Below, piece after piece: positions 16,990 to 28,119 of a stretch of DNA of 64,000 nt (the first letter of the stretch is position 1; each line of letters begins with the position of its first letter). The notes beneath the pieces are model-generated. The model was not told the DNA's origin. It ran no database searches and worked only from the letters and a program-made list of their open reading frames with translations. The stretch comes from CALNXN01 sp942490645. GTDB taxonomy: Bacteria > Pseudomonadota > Alphaproteobacteria > Rhodobacterales > Rhodobacteraceae. The stretch covers positions 248,001 through 312,000 of the forward strand of contig CALNXN010000005.1 in assembly GCA_942490645.1 (NCBI GenBank), in the 5' to 3' direction. The translations under genes were made by a program, and so were the position numbers.

Positions 16990-18525
16990 ATGTTGTGGTC
17001 ATTGATCAAAATCTTTTTGTACATCGCCGCCGTGGCCGCACTGGCAATGGGTGCGATATACCTTCTGGAAAGCACAGGAGGTATTCAGGTCACCCTGATG
17101 GGCAACGAATACACCTTTGGCCCACTACAATCCGCGATCGCTATCGTTGTTCTGATCATCGCGGTTTGGATATTGCTCAAGGTGTTGTCCTTGCTGGTCG
17201 CGACTTGGCGTTTCCTCAATGGGGATGAAACGGCGATTTCGCGGTATTTTGATCGCAGCCGGGAACGCAAGGGGCTGCAGGCTCTGTCCGAAGGTTTGAT
17301 GGCTTTGGCCAGCGGTGAAGGGCGTTTGGCCATGACCAAAGCGGCCAAAGCCGGCAAATATCTGGATCGTCCGGAATTGACGAACCTGCTGACGGCGCAA
17401 GCCGCCGAAATGGCAGGAGATCATCGCAAAGCGGAAGAAACGTATCGAAAATTGGTGGAACAAGAGTCCACCCGGTTTGTTGGCGTGCGCGGCATCATGA
17501 AACAAAAGCTTGCCGATGGAGATACAGACACGGCGCTGCAACTGGCGGAAAAGGCCTTTGCACTCAAGCCAAAGCATGAGGAAACGCAAGACGTCTTGCT
17601 GAAGTTGCAAGCTGGCAAACAGGATTGGAGCGGCGCGCGCAAGACCCTGAGCGCCAAGCTGAAATCCGGCACCTTGCCACGCGATGTTCACAAGCGGCGC
17701 GATGCTGTTCTGGCGCTGTCGGAGGCCAAGGGCATCATGGATGATGCCAATAGCATCGAAGCGCGCGAAGCTGCGATTGAAGCCAATCGCATGTCGCCAG
17801 ATCTGATACCTGCCGCCGTGATGGCCGCGCACAGCTATGTTGAAAAGGGCAAGGCGCGGAATGCGACCCGTATCCTGAAAAAAGCATGGGAAGCGCAGCC
17901 GCACCCGGATCTGGCCGCTGCCTTTGCTGCAATTGAACCTGATGAGACACCCTCCGCACGACTGAAACGGTTTACTGCGCTCAGCCGGATCCAACCAGAG
18001 CACCCCGAAACCAAGATGCTGATGTCCGAGCTGCACATCGCCAATGAAGATTTCCCCGAAGCGCGCCGCGCGCTGGGCGATTTGGTCGAATCGGACCCCA
18101 CCGCACGGTCCGTCACGCTGATGGCGGCGATCGAGCGCGGTGAAGGCGCCTCCGACACCGTCGTGCGTGGATGGTTGGCCAAAGCACTGTCAGTCTCGCG
18201 CGGGCCGCAGTGGATCTGTGGCAATTGCCAACACATCCATGCTGAGTGGGTACCGGTTTGCGAAAACTGCCAGAGCTTCGATACGTTGGCGTGGAAAACA
18301 CCGCCGCTTTCAGAGGTTGCAATGCCGGGCGGTGTGCAGATGCTGCCACTGATCGTCGGCGCGTTGGAGGACAAGCCAGAGCCGGTCGCGGAAGAGACCG
18401 TATTCACGCCCGACGATGCGTCAGCCGAACCCGACACAGACGTCGATGTGATCGAAGACGTTGAACTGGTCAGCGACGATGATACCACAGCCAAGGATGT
18501 GCCCGAGAAAACCAAGGTTGATTGA
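16990..18525 (+). CDS. HemY-like TPR membrane protein with C-terminal zinc-ribbon-like motif
   Basis: The 511-residue protein has two N-terminal membrane helices (about 5-27 and 45-70) and then a long TPR-like helical domain (about 95-400). This is the layout of the HemY N-terminal family (not protoporphyrinogen oxidase). Near residue 410 it carries WICGNCQHIHAEWVPVCENC, two CxxC knuckles 10 residues apart, resembling the rubredoxin-like metal site at the end of LapB/YciM TPR proteins. An acidic tail of about 60 residues follows. It is read 11 bases after the Mic60-like gene. In alphaproteobacteria this TPR gene accompanies mic60; a role with Mic60 or in envelope and haem assembly is inference. 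Confidence 0.82.
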   Translation: MLWSLIKIFLYIAAVAALAMGAIYLLESTGGIQVTLMGNEYTFGPLQSAIAIVVLIIAVWILLKVLSLLVATWRFLNGDETAISRYFDRSRERKGLQALSEGLMALASGEGRLAMTKAAKAGKYLDRPELTNLLTAQAAEMAGDHRKAEETYRKLVEQESTRFVGVRGIMKQKLADGDTDTALQLAEKAFALKPKHEETQDVLLKLQAGKQDWSGARKTLSAKLKSGTLPRDVHKRRDAVLALSEAKGIMDDANSIEAREAAIEANRMSPDLIPAAVMAAHSYVEKGKARNATRILKKAWEAQPHPDLAAAFAAIEPDETPSARLKRFTALSRIQPEHPETKMLMSELHIANEDFPEARRALGDLVESDPTARSVTLMAAIERGEGASDTVVRGWLAKALSVSRGPQWICGNCQHIHAEWVPVCENCQSFDTLAWKTPPLSEVAMPGGVQMLPLIVGALEDKPEPVAEETVFTPDDASAEPDTDVDVIEDVELVSDDDTTAKDVPEKTKVD

Positions 18526-18535
18526 TCAGCGCCCC

Positions 18536-18566
18536 TTGACCTTCCAGTAACTGGAACCCCTATGTA
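18536..18566 (+). promoter_or_regulatory. CueR-type copper-responsive promoter of copA
   Basis: TTGACC (18536-18541) and TATGTA (18561-18566) are separated by 19 bases, the over-long spacer typical of MerR-family promoters. The spacer holds the dyad TTCCAGTAACTGGAA, which matches known CueR operators (CCTTCC...GGAAGG type). The site is 32 bases before the copA start codon. cueR is the second gene of the unit, so it is probably autoregulated. Confidence 0.85.
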
Positions 18567-18597
18567 AAGGGGCAAAGCCAGACTGGAGCCCCGTATC

Positions 18598-21027
18598 ATG
18601 ACGCGCCTGACCTTGAGTGTAGACAAAATGTCTTGCGCCTCCTGCGTGGGGAGGGTGGAACGGGTGTTGTCCGCCTTGCCGGGCATAAAGGATGTGGTGG
18701 TCAACCTTGCTGACGATAGCGCAAGCTTGACCCTCGCGGATCCGGCGACAGCGGATCAAGTGATCGAAACACTGGGGCAGGCGGGATACCCTGCGCGGGT
18801 GTCGACGCTGCGGCTTGGCATTGAGGGCATGTCTTGCGGGTCCTGCGTTGGTCGCGTTGAAAAGGCTTTGACCAATGTGCCCGGCGTCGAGACCGCAGCG
18901 GTCAATCTGGCCACGGAAACTGCGACAGTCCGCTATTTTGAAAGGGCTGTCGCGCCGTCGCAGATTATCGCGGCCACACGGGCGGCAGGTTACCCGTCGC
19001 ACAGTCTGCAAGACGGAACTGACGATCAGCCCGATCGTAAGACCAAAGAAGCGGACGTCCTGCGCCAAAAAACGATCATAGCAGCCATTCTGACGCTGCC
19101 GGTGTTCGTGATGGAGATGGGCGGGCATCTGTATCCGCCCTTCCATCACTGGATCATGGCCAGCATCGGACAACAAACCAGTTGGGTCATTCAGGCTGTT
19201 TTGACCACGTTGGTGTTGGCCGGACCGGGCCGGGAATTCTACCAAAATGGCCTACCCGCATTGCTGCGACGTGCCCCGGACATGAACAGCCTTGTCGCCG
19301 TCGGTACGCTTGCGGCTTATCTCTATTCAATGGTGGCTCTGCTGGTGCCCGGTGTGCTGCCCGGTGGGTCGCGCGTCGTCTATTTCGAAGCAGCAGCGGT
19401 GATTGTCGTTCTGATTCTGCTGGGTCGGTCGCTTGAAGCGCGCGCCAAAGGGCGCACCGGGGCCGCGATCAAAGCGCTGATCGGGCTGCAACCCAAAACC
19501 GCGCGGGTCGAACGTGATGGCCAGATCATGGAGGTCCACCTTTCTGAGATTGCAGTCGGCGATGCGGTGTTGATCCGCCCCGGAGATCGCATCCCGGTCG
19601 ATGGCGTAATCCATGTCGGGTCCAGCCACATTGATGAAAGCATGATCACCGGGGAACCCATTCCCGTTGACAAAGCCGAGGGTGACACCGTGACGGGCGG
19701 CACGGTCAACGGGCTGGGCAGCCTGACCGTGACAGCCACGCAAGTCGGGGCGGATACAGTTTTGGCAGGGATCGTGCGCATGGTTCAGGAGGCGCAGGGC
19801 GCCAAACTGCCCATACAGGGCCTTGTCGATCGCATCACCCTTTGGTTTGTGCCCGCCGTTCTGGCGCTGTCGGTGGTGACGGTGCTGGCATGGCTGACGT
19901 TTGGGTCCGCGGCCACATTGCCCTTTGCGCTGGTGGCGGGCGTATCTGTACTGATCATCGCCTGCCCCTGCGCGATGGGATTGGCGACGCCCACGTCCAT
20001 TATGGTTGGTACGGGCCGTGCGGCGGAAATGGGTGTGCTGTTCCGAAAGGGCGACGCGCTCCAATCTTTGGCAGAGGTTGACGTGATCGCGTTCGACAAA
20101 ACGGGCACGCTGACTGAAGGCAAACCGCAATTGACAGGGTTTGAGGTGGCCAAAGGCTTCGACAAAAACAATTTGCTGCAACAGATCGCCGCCGTGGAAT
20201 CGCAGTCCGAACACCCCGTGGCGCGCGCGATCGTTGCAGCCGCAGCCGATGATTTGCCCAAGGTCACCGGCGTTACGGCATTGGATGGCTTGGGCATCGC
20301 GGGGCAAGTCGAAGGGCGGAATTTCGTGATCGGTTCGGACAGGCTCATGCGCGATCAAGGCGTTGATATAACTGCACTTGAGGACGGTGCGTCCGAATGG
20401 ATGGATCAGGGTCACACAGTGTTCTTTGCTGCTGTAGATGGGCAAGCGGCCGCCCGGATCGGCGTGTCTGATCCGGTCAAATCCAACGCCAAACACGTCA
20501 TCGCGGGGATAAAAGCCGCGGGGATAAAAGTCGTTATGATCACAGGTGACAAAACTCAAACGGCGCAGGCGATTGCTGACCAGATCGGTGTGGATCACGT
20601 CGTGGCCGAGGTGCTGCCCGAGGGCAAAGTCGAGGCGCTGGCCGCCTTGGGGCAAGGTCGGACGGCTTTTGTCGGGGATGGCATCAACGACGCGCCGGTC
20701 TTGGCAAGGGCCGATGTCGGTATCGCCATTGGCACCGGCACGGACATTGCCATCGAAGCGGCAGACGTGGTGCTGATGTCCGGCGATCTGCAAGGTGTCG
20801 CCACAGCGTTTGAGGTGTCACGCCGCACCATGCGAAACATTCGCCAAAACCTTTTCTGGGCGTTCGGATACAATGTCGCCCTGATCCCGGTCGCGGCGGG
20901 CGCGCTATATCCAACATTTGGGCTGTTGTTGTCGCCAATGTTGGCGGCGGGCGCCATGGCGCTGAGCAGTGTGTTCGTCTTGTCCAATGCGTTGCGGCTG
21001 CGCGGCATGAAAGGAGTCTCCGCATGA
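18598..21027 (+). CDS. copA: Cu(I)-translocating P1B-type ATPase CopA
   Basis: CopA exports Cu(I) from the cytoplasm. The 809-residue protein has two N-terminal heavy-metal domains, [12 protein letters not shown] (Cys13, Cys16) and [12 protein letters not shown] (near residue 80). A membrane region follows with the ion site [11 protein letters not shown] near residue 460. The P-type catalytic parts are TGEPIPV (actuator), DKTGTLTEG (phosphorylated Asp), SEHPVARAI (nucleotide site) and [16 protein letters not shown]. The family assignment to Cu(I) follows from the CPC motif with the CueR promoter and the adjacent cueR. Its TGA overlaps the cueR ATG. Confidence 0.96.
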   Translation: MTRLTLSVDKMSCASCVGRVERVLSALPGIKDVVVNLADDSASLTLADPATADQVIETLGQAGYPARVSTLRLGIEGMSCGSCVGRVEKALTNVPGVETAAVNLATETATVRYFERAVAPSQIIAATRAAGYPSHSLQDGTDDQPDRKTKEADVLRQKTIIAAILTLPVFVMEMGGHLYPPFHHWIMASIGQQTSWVIQAVLTTLVLAGPGREFYQNGLPALLRRAPDMNSLVAVGTLAAYLYSMVALLVPGVLPGGSRVVYFEAAAVIVVLILLGRSLEARAKGRTGAAIKALIGLQPKTARVERDGQIMEVHLSEIAVGDAVLIRPGDRIPVDGVIHVGSSHIDESMITGEPIPVDKAEGDTVTGGTVNGLGSLTVTATQVGADTVLAGIVRMVQEAQGAKLPIQGLVDRITLWFVPAVLALSVVTVLAWLTFGSAATLPFALVAGVSVLIIACPCAMGLATPTSIMVGTGRAAEMGVLFRKGDALQSLAEVDVIAFDKTGTLTEGKPQLTGFEVAKGFDKNNLLQQIAAVESQSEHPVARAIVAAAADDLPKVTGVTALDGLGIAGQVEGRNFVIGSDRLMRDQGVDITALEDGASEWMDQGHTVFFAAVDGQAAARIGVSDPVKSNAKHVIAGIKAAGIKVVMITGDKTQTAQAIADQIGVDHVVAEVLPEGKVEALAALGQGRTAFVGDGINDAPVLARADVGIAIGTGTDIAIEAADVVLMSGDLQGVATAFEVSRRTMRNIRQNLFWAFGYNVALIPVAAGALYPTFGLLLSPMLAAGAMALSSVFVLSNALRLRGMKGVSA

Positions 21028-21413
21028 ATATCTCGCAAGTGTCGGAACGTGCGGGCCTGCCCGCCAAAACGATCCGGTATTATGAAGAGATCGGCATGAT
21101 CAAACCCGCCCGAGGTGCCAATGGATACCGCAGCTTTTCGCAGGACGATCTGCACCGGTTGGCCTTTATCGGGCGTGCGCGCTCGCTTGGGTTCGGAATC
21201 GAGGACTGCCGTGGCCTGCTGGCGCTTTACAATGACCGTGATCGCGCCAGTGCCGATGTCAAGGCCATCGCACAGACCCATCTGTCCGAAATCGACCGCA
21301 AGCTGACCGAGTTGACGGAAATGCGCAAAACACTGGCGCATCTCGTGTCGGCCTGTGCGGGCAACGACAGACCGGATTGCCCGATCTTGCAGGATTTGGC
21401 CGGGCCCGCTTAA
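21024..21413 (+). CDS. cueR: Copper-responsive MerR-family regulator CueR (HmrR)
   Basis: The 129-residue protein has the MerR winged helix ([22 protein letters not shown]), a dimerisation helix and a C-terminal metal loop. Cys111 and Cys119 in [14 protein letters not shown] are the two Cu(I) ligands. Ser76 occupies the position that marks monovalent-ion sensors (Cys in divalent sensors). It activates the 19-base-spacer promoter upstream of copA. The ATG overlaps the copA stop codon (ATGA). Confidence 0.95.
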   Translation: MNISQVSERAGLPAKTIRYYEEIGMIKPARGANGYRSFSQDDLHRLAFIGRARSLGFGIEDCRGLLALYNDRDRASADVKAIAQTHLSEIDRKLTELTEMRKTLAHLVSACAGNDRPDCPILQDLAGPA

Positions 21414-21440
21414 TCCATGTGCGCCACCAAGGAGACCGGA

Positions 21441-21774
21441 ATGGAACTTCCTGACTTTATCACGACCATGCCATCGCTTGATCTGCCTTTTCCGCCGGAC
21501 ATGGTCAAAACCCATGCCATTCGGTCGGACAGTGGGCTGATGGTCATCTTTGAAATGTTGCAGGACGTGACTTTGCCGCCGCACGCCCACAAGGGTCAGT
21601 GGGGCACCGTTTTGCAAGGTCGCCTCACGCTGACGATGAACGGATGAAACCCGAACATACCGCCCCGGCGAAAGCTACAATATCCCCTCAGGCGTCGAAC
21701 ATTCGGCCAGTGCGCCTGCCGGCACCAAAGTCATTGATATATTTGAAGAACCTGACCGCTATCCGTTCAAGTGA
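21441..21774 (+). pseudogene. Cupin-domain protein gene broken by a frameshift
   Basis: Starting at ATG 21441 (after AAGGAGA) the frame gives a cupin start (MELPDFITTMPSLDL, then LPPHAHKGQWGTVLQG with metal-binding His) but hits TGA at 21644. Shifting frame at about 21641-21644 restores the rest of the cupin: DETRTYRPGESYNIPSGVEH, then a C-terminus ending DRYPFK at 21774. The total length is one more than a multiple of three, so one base is gained or two are lost at AACGGATGAA. Together the parts give a normal small cupin of about 110 residues. It may be a true recent mutation or a sequencing error. It is convergent with gyrB, 4 bases apart. Confidence 0.85.
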
Positions 21775-21778
21775 CGGA

Positions 21779-24199
<2,421 letters not shown>

Positions 24200-24477
24200 T
24201 CACCTTGTTATTTTCGTTATTTTATAGTGTTTTCCGTGCGGAATGTCACGCTTGGACCACAATATTTTGTGTCATCACAACGCTGCGTCCCCAACCTGCA
24301 TCAGGCACGTCGTTCGGTTGTAGATGCGCTCTGACCAAGACGCTCAGATTGCCCCAAAAAACCAACGCCCTGAGCACCTGCCAATGGAGGTCTTCGTTAA
24401 TCGGATTTTTGATCTGTACGCAGCGAGCGACTTGGACAATACTCCGCACTGTTTCATACGGGTTGAAGTTGGAGATT

Positions 24478-24801
24478 ATGGTGGCAATTTGGAAACGCAG
24501 CATCGGCCCATTGGCCGCCACGGCACTGACAGTATGCGCAGGGGCAGTGTCCGCACAATCAACCGGCAGCTGCGTGGCCGCCAATCAGGAATTTCAGCTC
24601 GGGTTTTCTCTCAAAACTAGCGGCAATCAGGTTCAGTGCCAGTTGGTCGGCGACACACCGCAATGGATCAAGAAGGTTGATGATGTTCCGATTGTGACCC
24701 TGTGTCTGTCCAGCAATTCGTTCTACTCGGTTGGTGCACTGCTCAGCGTCGATGGGCGTTTCATCCGCTGCAACACCGCCGGCACATGGGAAGTCGAGTG
24801 A
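24478..24801 (+). CDS. Small secreted Cys-containing protein, unknown
   Basis: I do not recognise a family. ATG 24478, preceded by GGAG, gives 107 residues with a clear signal peptide (WKRSIGPLAATALTVCAGAVSA, cleavage likely after SAQS or VSA). The mature part has four Cys (GSCVAANQ, VQCQLVGD, TLCLSSN, IRCNTAG), enough for two disulphides in the periplasm. The longer open frame from 24154 has no protein character before this start. It lies on the opposite strand to recF and gyrB and ends 3 bases before the recF stop. The codon use looks like that of its neighbours. Confidence 0.7.
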   Translation: MVAIWKRSIGPLAATALTVCAGAVSAQSTGSCVAANQEFQLGFSLKTSGNQVQCQLVGDTPQWIKKVDDVPIVTLCLSSNSFYSVGALLSVDGRFIRCNTAGTWEVE

Positions 24802-24804
24802 CCT

Positions 24805-25902
24805 TCAAACCGGTCTGACGTCCGACACCCCCTCGCTATCCGTCACCTGAAGATACTGGGCCCGCGCGCCTAATGTATCAAACAACTCCGGGTCGGTTCC
24901 CGTCATCCAAGCCTGCGCACCCAAAGCGCAAATCTCATCATACAGCGCGGCCCGGCGCTCCGCATCCAAATGCGCCGCAACCTCGTCCAGCAGCAGCAGC
25001 GGGGGCGCTCCAAAATCGCGTGCCAACGCCCGCGCATTGGCCAGAATAAGCGATACCAGAAGCGCCTTCTGCTCGCCGGTAGAACAATCTCTGGCAGGAA
25101 TGTCCTTGGCTGCATAAACGCCAAGCAGATCGCTCCGATGCGGCCCGATCAAACTGCGCCCCGCAACCAGATCGCGCGCGCGGCTCTCCGCCAATGCCGC
25201 CAACAGCGCATCGGCATCGGTGGGCATCTCCTCGGAGTTCTCCAAGCTCAAACTCGCCGTCGGAAAGGCAGTCGCGGCGCTGTCCTGCGCATCAGCTAGC
25301 TGTGCCAAAGCTGAAACCCGGTTGGCATGGATGGCAGCACCCGCTTGCGCCATTTGCCCTTCAAGCGCCCGGTACCACGTGGGATCCCGCACCATGTCTT
25401 TCAGTAACCTGTTACGTTCCCGCATAGCGCGGTCATATGCCAACGACACCTCAGCATGCCCAGGCTCAAAACTCAATGTCATGCGGTCCAGAAACCGTCG
25501 CCGCCCATCAGCCCCCTCGATCCACAATCGATCCATCGATGGCACCAACCAAAGCACGCGCGCAATGCGCCCTAATGCGGTCTGTGCGGCTGCCTTGCCA
25601 TCAATGCGGGTCTGACGTGCCGCACCTGCCTCCGACCAGATGTCCACCTCATGCACCTGATGTAGCGAATGCAAATGCGCGGCCACCTTCCAACCAACCG
25701 CTTCTGGCCGCCGCGTCATCTCCAACGCACTGGCACGGCGCAACCCACGGCCCGGCGACATCAAAGAAACAGCTTCCAGAATATTCGTCTTACCGGCGCC
25801 ATTTGGCCCGAAGATCGCGACCGGCCGCGCATCCACCTCGAGCTGCGCAAGCTTATGAGAGCGAAAATGCGAAAGGCGCAAAGATGACAAATACAGTCCC
25901 AT
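24805..25902 (-). CDS. recF: DNA replication and repair protein RecF
   Basis: RecF is an SMC-like ABC ATPase that helps load RecA at gaps through RecFOR. The protein has the Walker A GPNGAGKTNILEA near residue 32, the signature region STGEQKALLVSL and the Walker B PLLLLDEVAAHLD. ATG 25902 is preceded by GAAGGG and gives 365 residues; ATG 25914 is possible. It lies between dnaN and gyrB, as usual, but 48 bases after the dnaN stop and with an unrelated small gene before gyrB. Confidence 0.95.
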   Translation of the reverse strand: MGLYLSSLRLSHFRSHKLAQLEVDARPVAIFGPNGAGKTNILEAVSLMSPGRGLRRASALEMTRRPEAVGWKVAAHLHSLHQVHEVDIWSEAGAARQTRIDGKAAAQTALGRIARVLWLVPSMDRLWIEGADGRRRFLDRMTLSFEPGHAEVSLAYDRAMRERNRLLKDMVRDPTWYRALEGQMAQAGAAIHANRVSALAQLADAQDSAATAFPTASLSLENSEEMPTDADALLAALAESRARDLVAGRSLIGPHRSDLLGVYAAKDIPARDCSTGEQKALLVSLILANARALARDFGAPPLLLLDEVAAHLDAERRAALYDEICALGAQAWMTGTDPELFDTLGARAQYLQVTDSEGVSDVRPV

Positions 25903-25950
25903 CGCGCCCTTCATTGTTCAGGAAATATGCCCGCCGGAGGCAAAAGTTAC

Positions 25951-27069
25951 TCAGACGCGCATCGGCATGACAACATAGACCGCCGATTGATCGTTGCCTT
26001 CACGCATCAGCGTCGGATCACCCGACGAATTGAACAGAAACACCGCATTTTCACGATCAACCTGGCTCGCGATCTCCAACAGATATTTCGCGTTGAACCC
26101 GATCTCCAGACGTTCGTCGTTGTAGGCCACGGCAAGCTCTTCTTCCGCCGCACCACTGTCTGGCGCATTCACGGACAAGACCAAACGATCTTCATCCAGC
26201 TGCAACTTCACCGCGCGTGACCGCTCGGAACTCACGGTTGCAACGCGGTCTACTGCGCGTGCAAAATCAGAGGCATCCACTTCCATCTTGCGCGTGTTCC
26301 CTTGTGGGATAACCCGCGTATAATCCGGGAATGTACCGTCGATCACCTTGGACGTCAGCGTGATATCAGGCGTGGCAAACCGCACCTTCGTCTCGGAGAC
26401 AGACACCGCGATCTTCATGTCGTCATCGTCCAGCAGTTTGCGCAATTCGCCTACGGTTTTGCGCGGGACAATCACACCGGGCATGTCGGATGCCCCCTCT
26501 GGCAGATCGGCGTCAATCCGCGCCAGCCGGTGACCGTCCGTGGCCACGCAACGCAACACCTTGCCGCCATCCGCATCGGACACGTGCATGTACACGCCGT
26601 TCAGGTAATACCGCGTCTCTTCGGTCGATATCGCGAATTTCGATTTGTCGAACAGACGCCGCAGCATCGGTGCCGGCGCTGAAAAATTCGATTGATACTC
26701 TGACGACGCCATCACTGGGAAATCTTCTTTTGGCAAGGTGGCCAGCGAGAAGTTGGACCGCCCCGCCTCAACCGTCAGCCGACCCGTTGCGCTGTCTGCG
26801 GTCAGCGTTACCAACGCGCCATCTGGCAGCTTGCGCACGATCTCGTGCAGCGTCGTGGCCGACACCGTTGTGGCGCCAGCGCGCTCGACCTGTGCGGGGG
26901 CCTTGTCGACAACCTCGATATCCAGATCTGTCGCGCGAAAGGACACATCCGACCCTTCGGCTTCGATCAGAACATTGGCCAGAATAGGGATCGTGTTGCG
27001 CCGTTCAACGACAGACTGGGCTTGGGCCACGGCCTTCAAAAGGGCGGCGCGTTCAATGCTGAGCTTCAT
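25951..27069 (-). CDS. dnaN: DNA polymerase III sliding clamp (beta subunit)
   Basis: The 372-residue beta clamp has the usual three repeated domains. It starts with MKLSIERAALLKAVAQAQSV and shows IPILANVLIEA, FAISTEETRYYLNGVYMH, the ATDGHRLA loop near residue 180 and the C-terminus DQSAVYVVMPMRV. The clamp tethers Pol III and recruits repair polymerases. In most bacteria dnaA lies directly upstream; here the next upstream genes on this side are a divergent PhyH gene and a catabolic cluster, with dnaA 6.3 kb away. Confidence 0.98.
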   Translation of the reverse strand: MKLSIERAALLKAVAQAQSVVERRNTIPILANVLIEAEGSDVSFRATDLDIEVVDKAPAQVERAGATTVSATTLHEIVRKLPDGALVTLTADSATGRLTVEAGRSNFSLATLPKEDFPVMASSEYQSNFSAPAPMLRRLFDKSKFAISTEETRYYLNGVYMHVSDADGGKVLRCVATDGHRLARIDADLPEGASDMPGVIVPRKTVGELRKLLDDDDMKIAVSVSETKVRFATPDITLTSKVIDGTFPDYTRVIPQGNTRKMEVDASDFARAVDRVATVSSERSRAVKLQLDEDRLVLSVNAPDSGAAEEELAVAYNDERLEIGFNAKYLLEIASQVDRENAVFLFNSSGDPTLMREGNDQSAVYVVMPMRV

Positions 27070-27237
27070 GTTCCCTCATCCTTACCGGTCCTCCGGGAGG
27101 GGCAAACTACCCTATACCGGTGGCATCACAAGTCTTTTCTTGATTTCTCCGCCGTATTGCAGGGGCCGTCAAGGCCACCACAGCATTGCGTGACGAATTC
27201 AACCGTGTCAGCCTGTGTTCAAAGAGAGGGCGATGAA

Positions 27238-28113
27238 ATGGCAATCACGCAAGCGCAGGCCAAACAGGCCGCCGAACAATACCGCGAAGAAGGGTATGCA
27301 CTCATCCCGCAATTCATCGACGGCGACCTTCTGCAAAACCTGCGCACTGAGACGGACGCAATGTACACCGAAGGGCTCAAACATCATTCAACGTTCCGGC
27401 ATGGCAATCTGGCCTTCGAAATCTTGCCCGAAGCACAGTTTGGCAAACGTTATGTGATCCAAGCGTATTGGATGGCATGGGTGTCCAAATTTTTCGAAGA
27501 GTTCCGCCGCTCCGAACCCTACCGCATTTTGCTCGACCCGATCCTAGGCCCGGACGTCAAGCAAGTGGCGCAGCAAATCCATTGGAAGCCCCCTGGTGCG
27601 GGTTTGACCGGATATCGGTTTCATCAGGATCTGCGCTTTCGTGAGGCCAAAGATGCCTTTCGCGACATTGACACGTCCAGCGTGACCTGCGGCTTGGCCG
27701 TTGATCCATCCACCCGAGAAAACGGCTGTTTGCAGATCGTGCCCGGATCCCACAAACGCGGTTATCTGGGACTGGCCGAAGACGGTGACACCATCATGAA
27801 AGGCCTCACTGCCGAAGAAGAGCTGCGCGCCCATGACATCAGCCCAGATGACATCGTCTGGCTGGAGATGGAGCCGGGCGATCTCGCGCTTTGGGGCCTG
27901 CTCACGGTACATGGCTCACTGCCCAACACCTCGGACCATGACCGTGCTTTTCAACTGTCGTCCTACGTCAAGGCCGACACGACAGAGCGAGGCGAATGGG
28001 TGTTCCGGGATGGGCAATCCATTCCGCTTGGCCCCACTCCTCAACTGTGCAAATACGAGGCGCTGCATGAAAATCCCGACCCGCATTATGTCGACGACAA
28101 ATGGTACGCCTGA
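27238..28113 (+). CDS. Phytanoyl-CoA dioxygenase (PhyH) family Fe(II)/2-oxoglutarate oxygenase
   Basis: This 291-residue double-stranded beta-helix oxygenase has the metal triad His-x-Asp in GYRFHQDLRF and the distal His in LLTVHGSLPNTSDHDRAFQ. ATG 27238 follows AGAGAGGG; the much longer open frame from 26845 is antisense to dnaN and is rejected. It is not EctD, because the ectoine-hydroxylase signature around the HxD motif is absent. Its neighbours are a DMG-dehydrogenase-like flavoprotein and an MttB-family protein, so the substrate may be a methylated amine or betaine, but that is inference from position. It converges on the flavoprotein gene with 6 bases between stops. Confidence 0.85.
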   Translation: MAITQAQAKQAAEQYREEGYALIPQFIDGDLLQNLRTETDAMYTEGLKHHSTFRHGNLAFEILPEAQFGKRYVIQAYWMAWVSKFFEEFRRSEPYRILLDPILGPDVKQVAQQIHWKPPGAGLTGYRFHQDLRFREAKDAFRDIDTSSVTCGLAVDPSTRENGCLQIVPGSHKRGYLGLAEDGDTIMKGLTAEEELRAHDISPDDIVWLEMEPGDLALWGLLTVHGSLPNTSDHDRAFQLSSYVKADTTERGEWVFRDGQSIPLGPTPQLCKYEALHENPDPHYVDDKWYA

Positions 28114-28119
28114 ACGTCG

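Noticed and set aside
26845..27237. Long N-terminal extension of the PhyH protein
   Set aside because: It is antisense to dnaN. The ATG at 27238 has a ribosome binding site and the family start.
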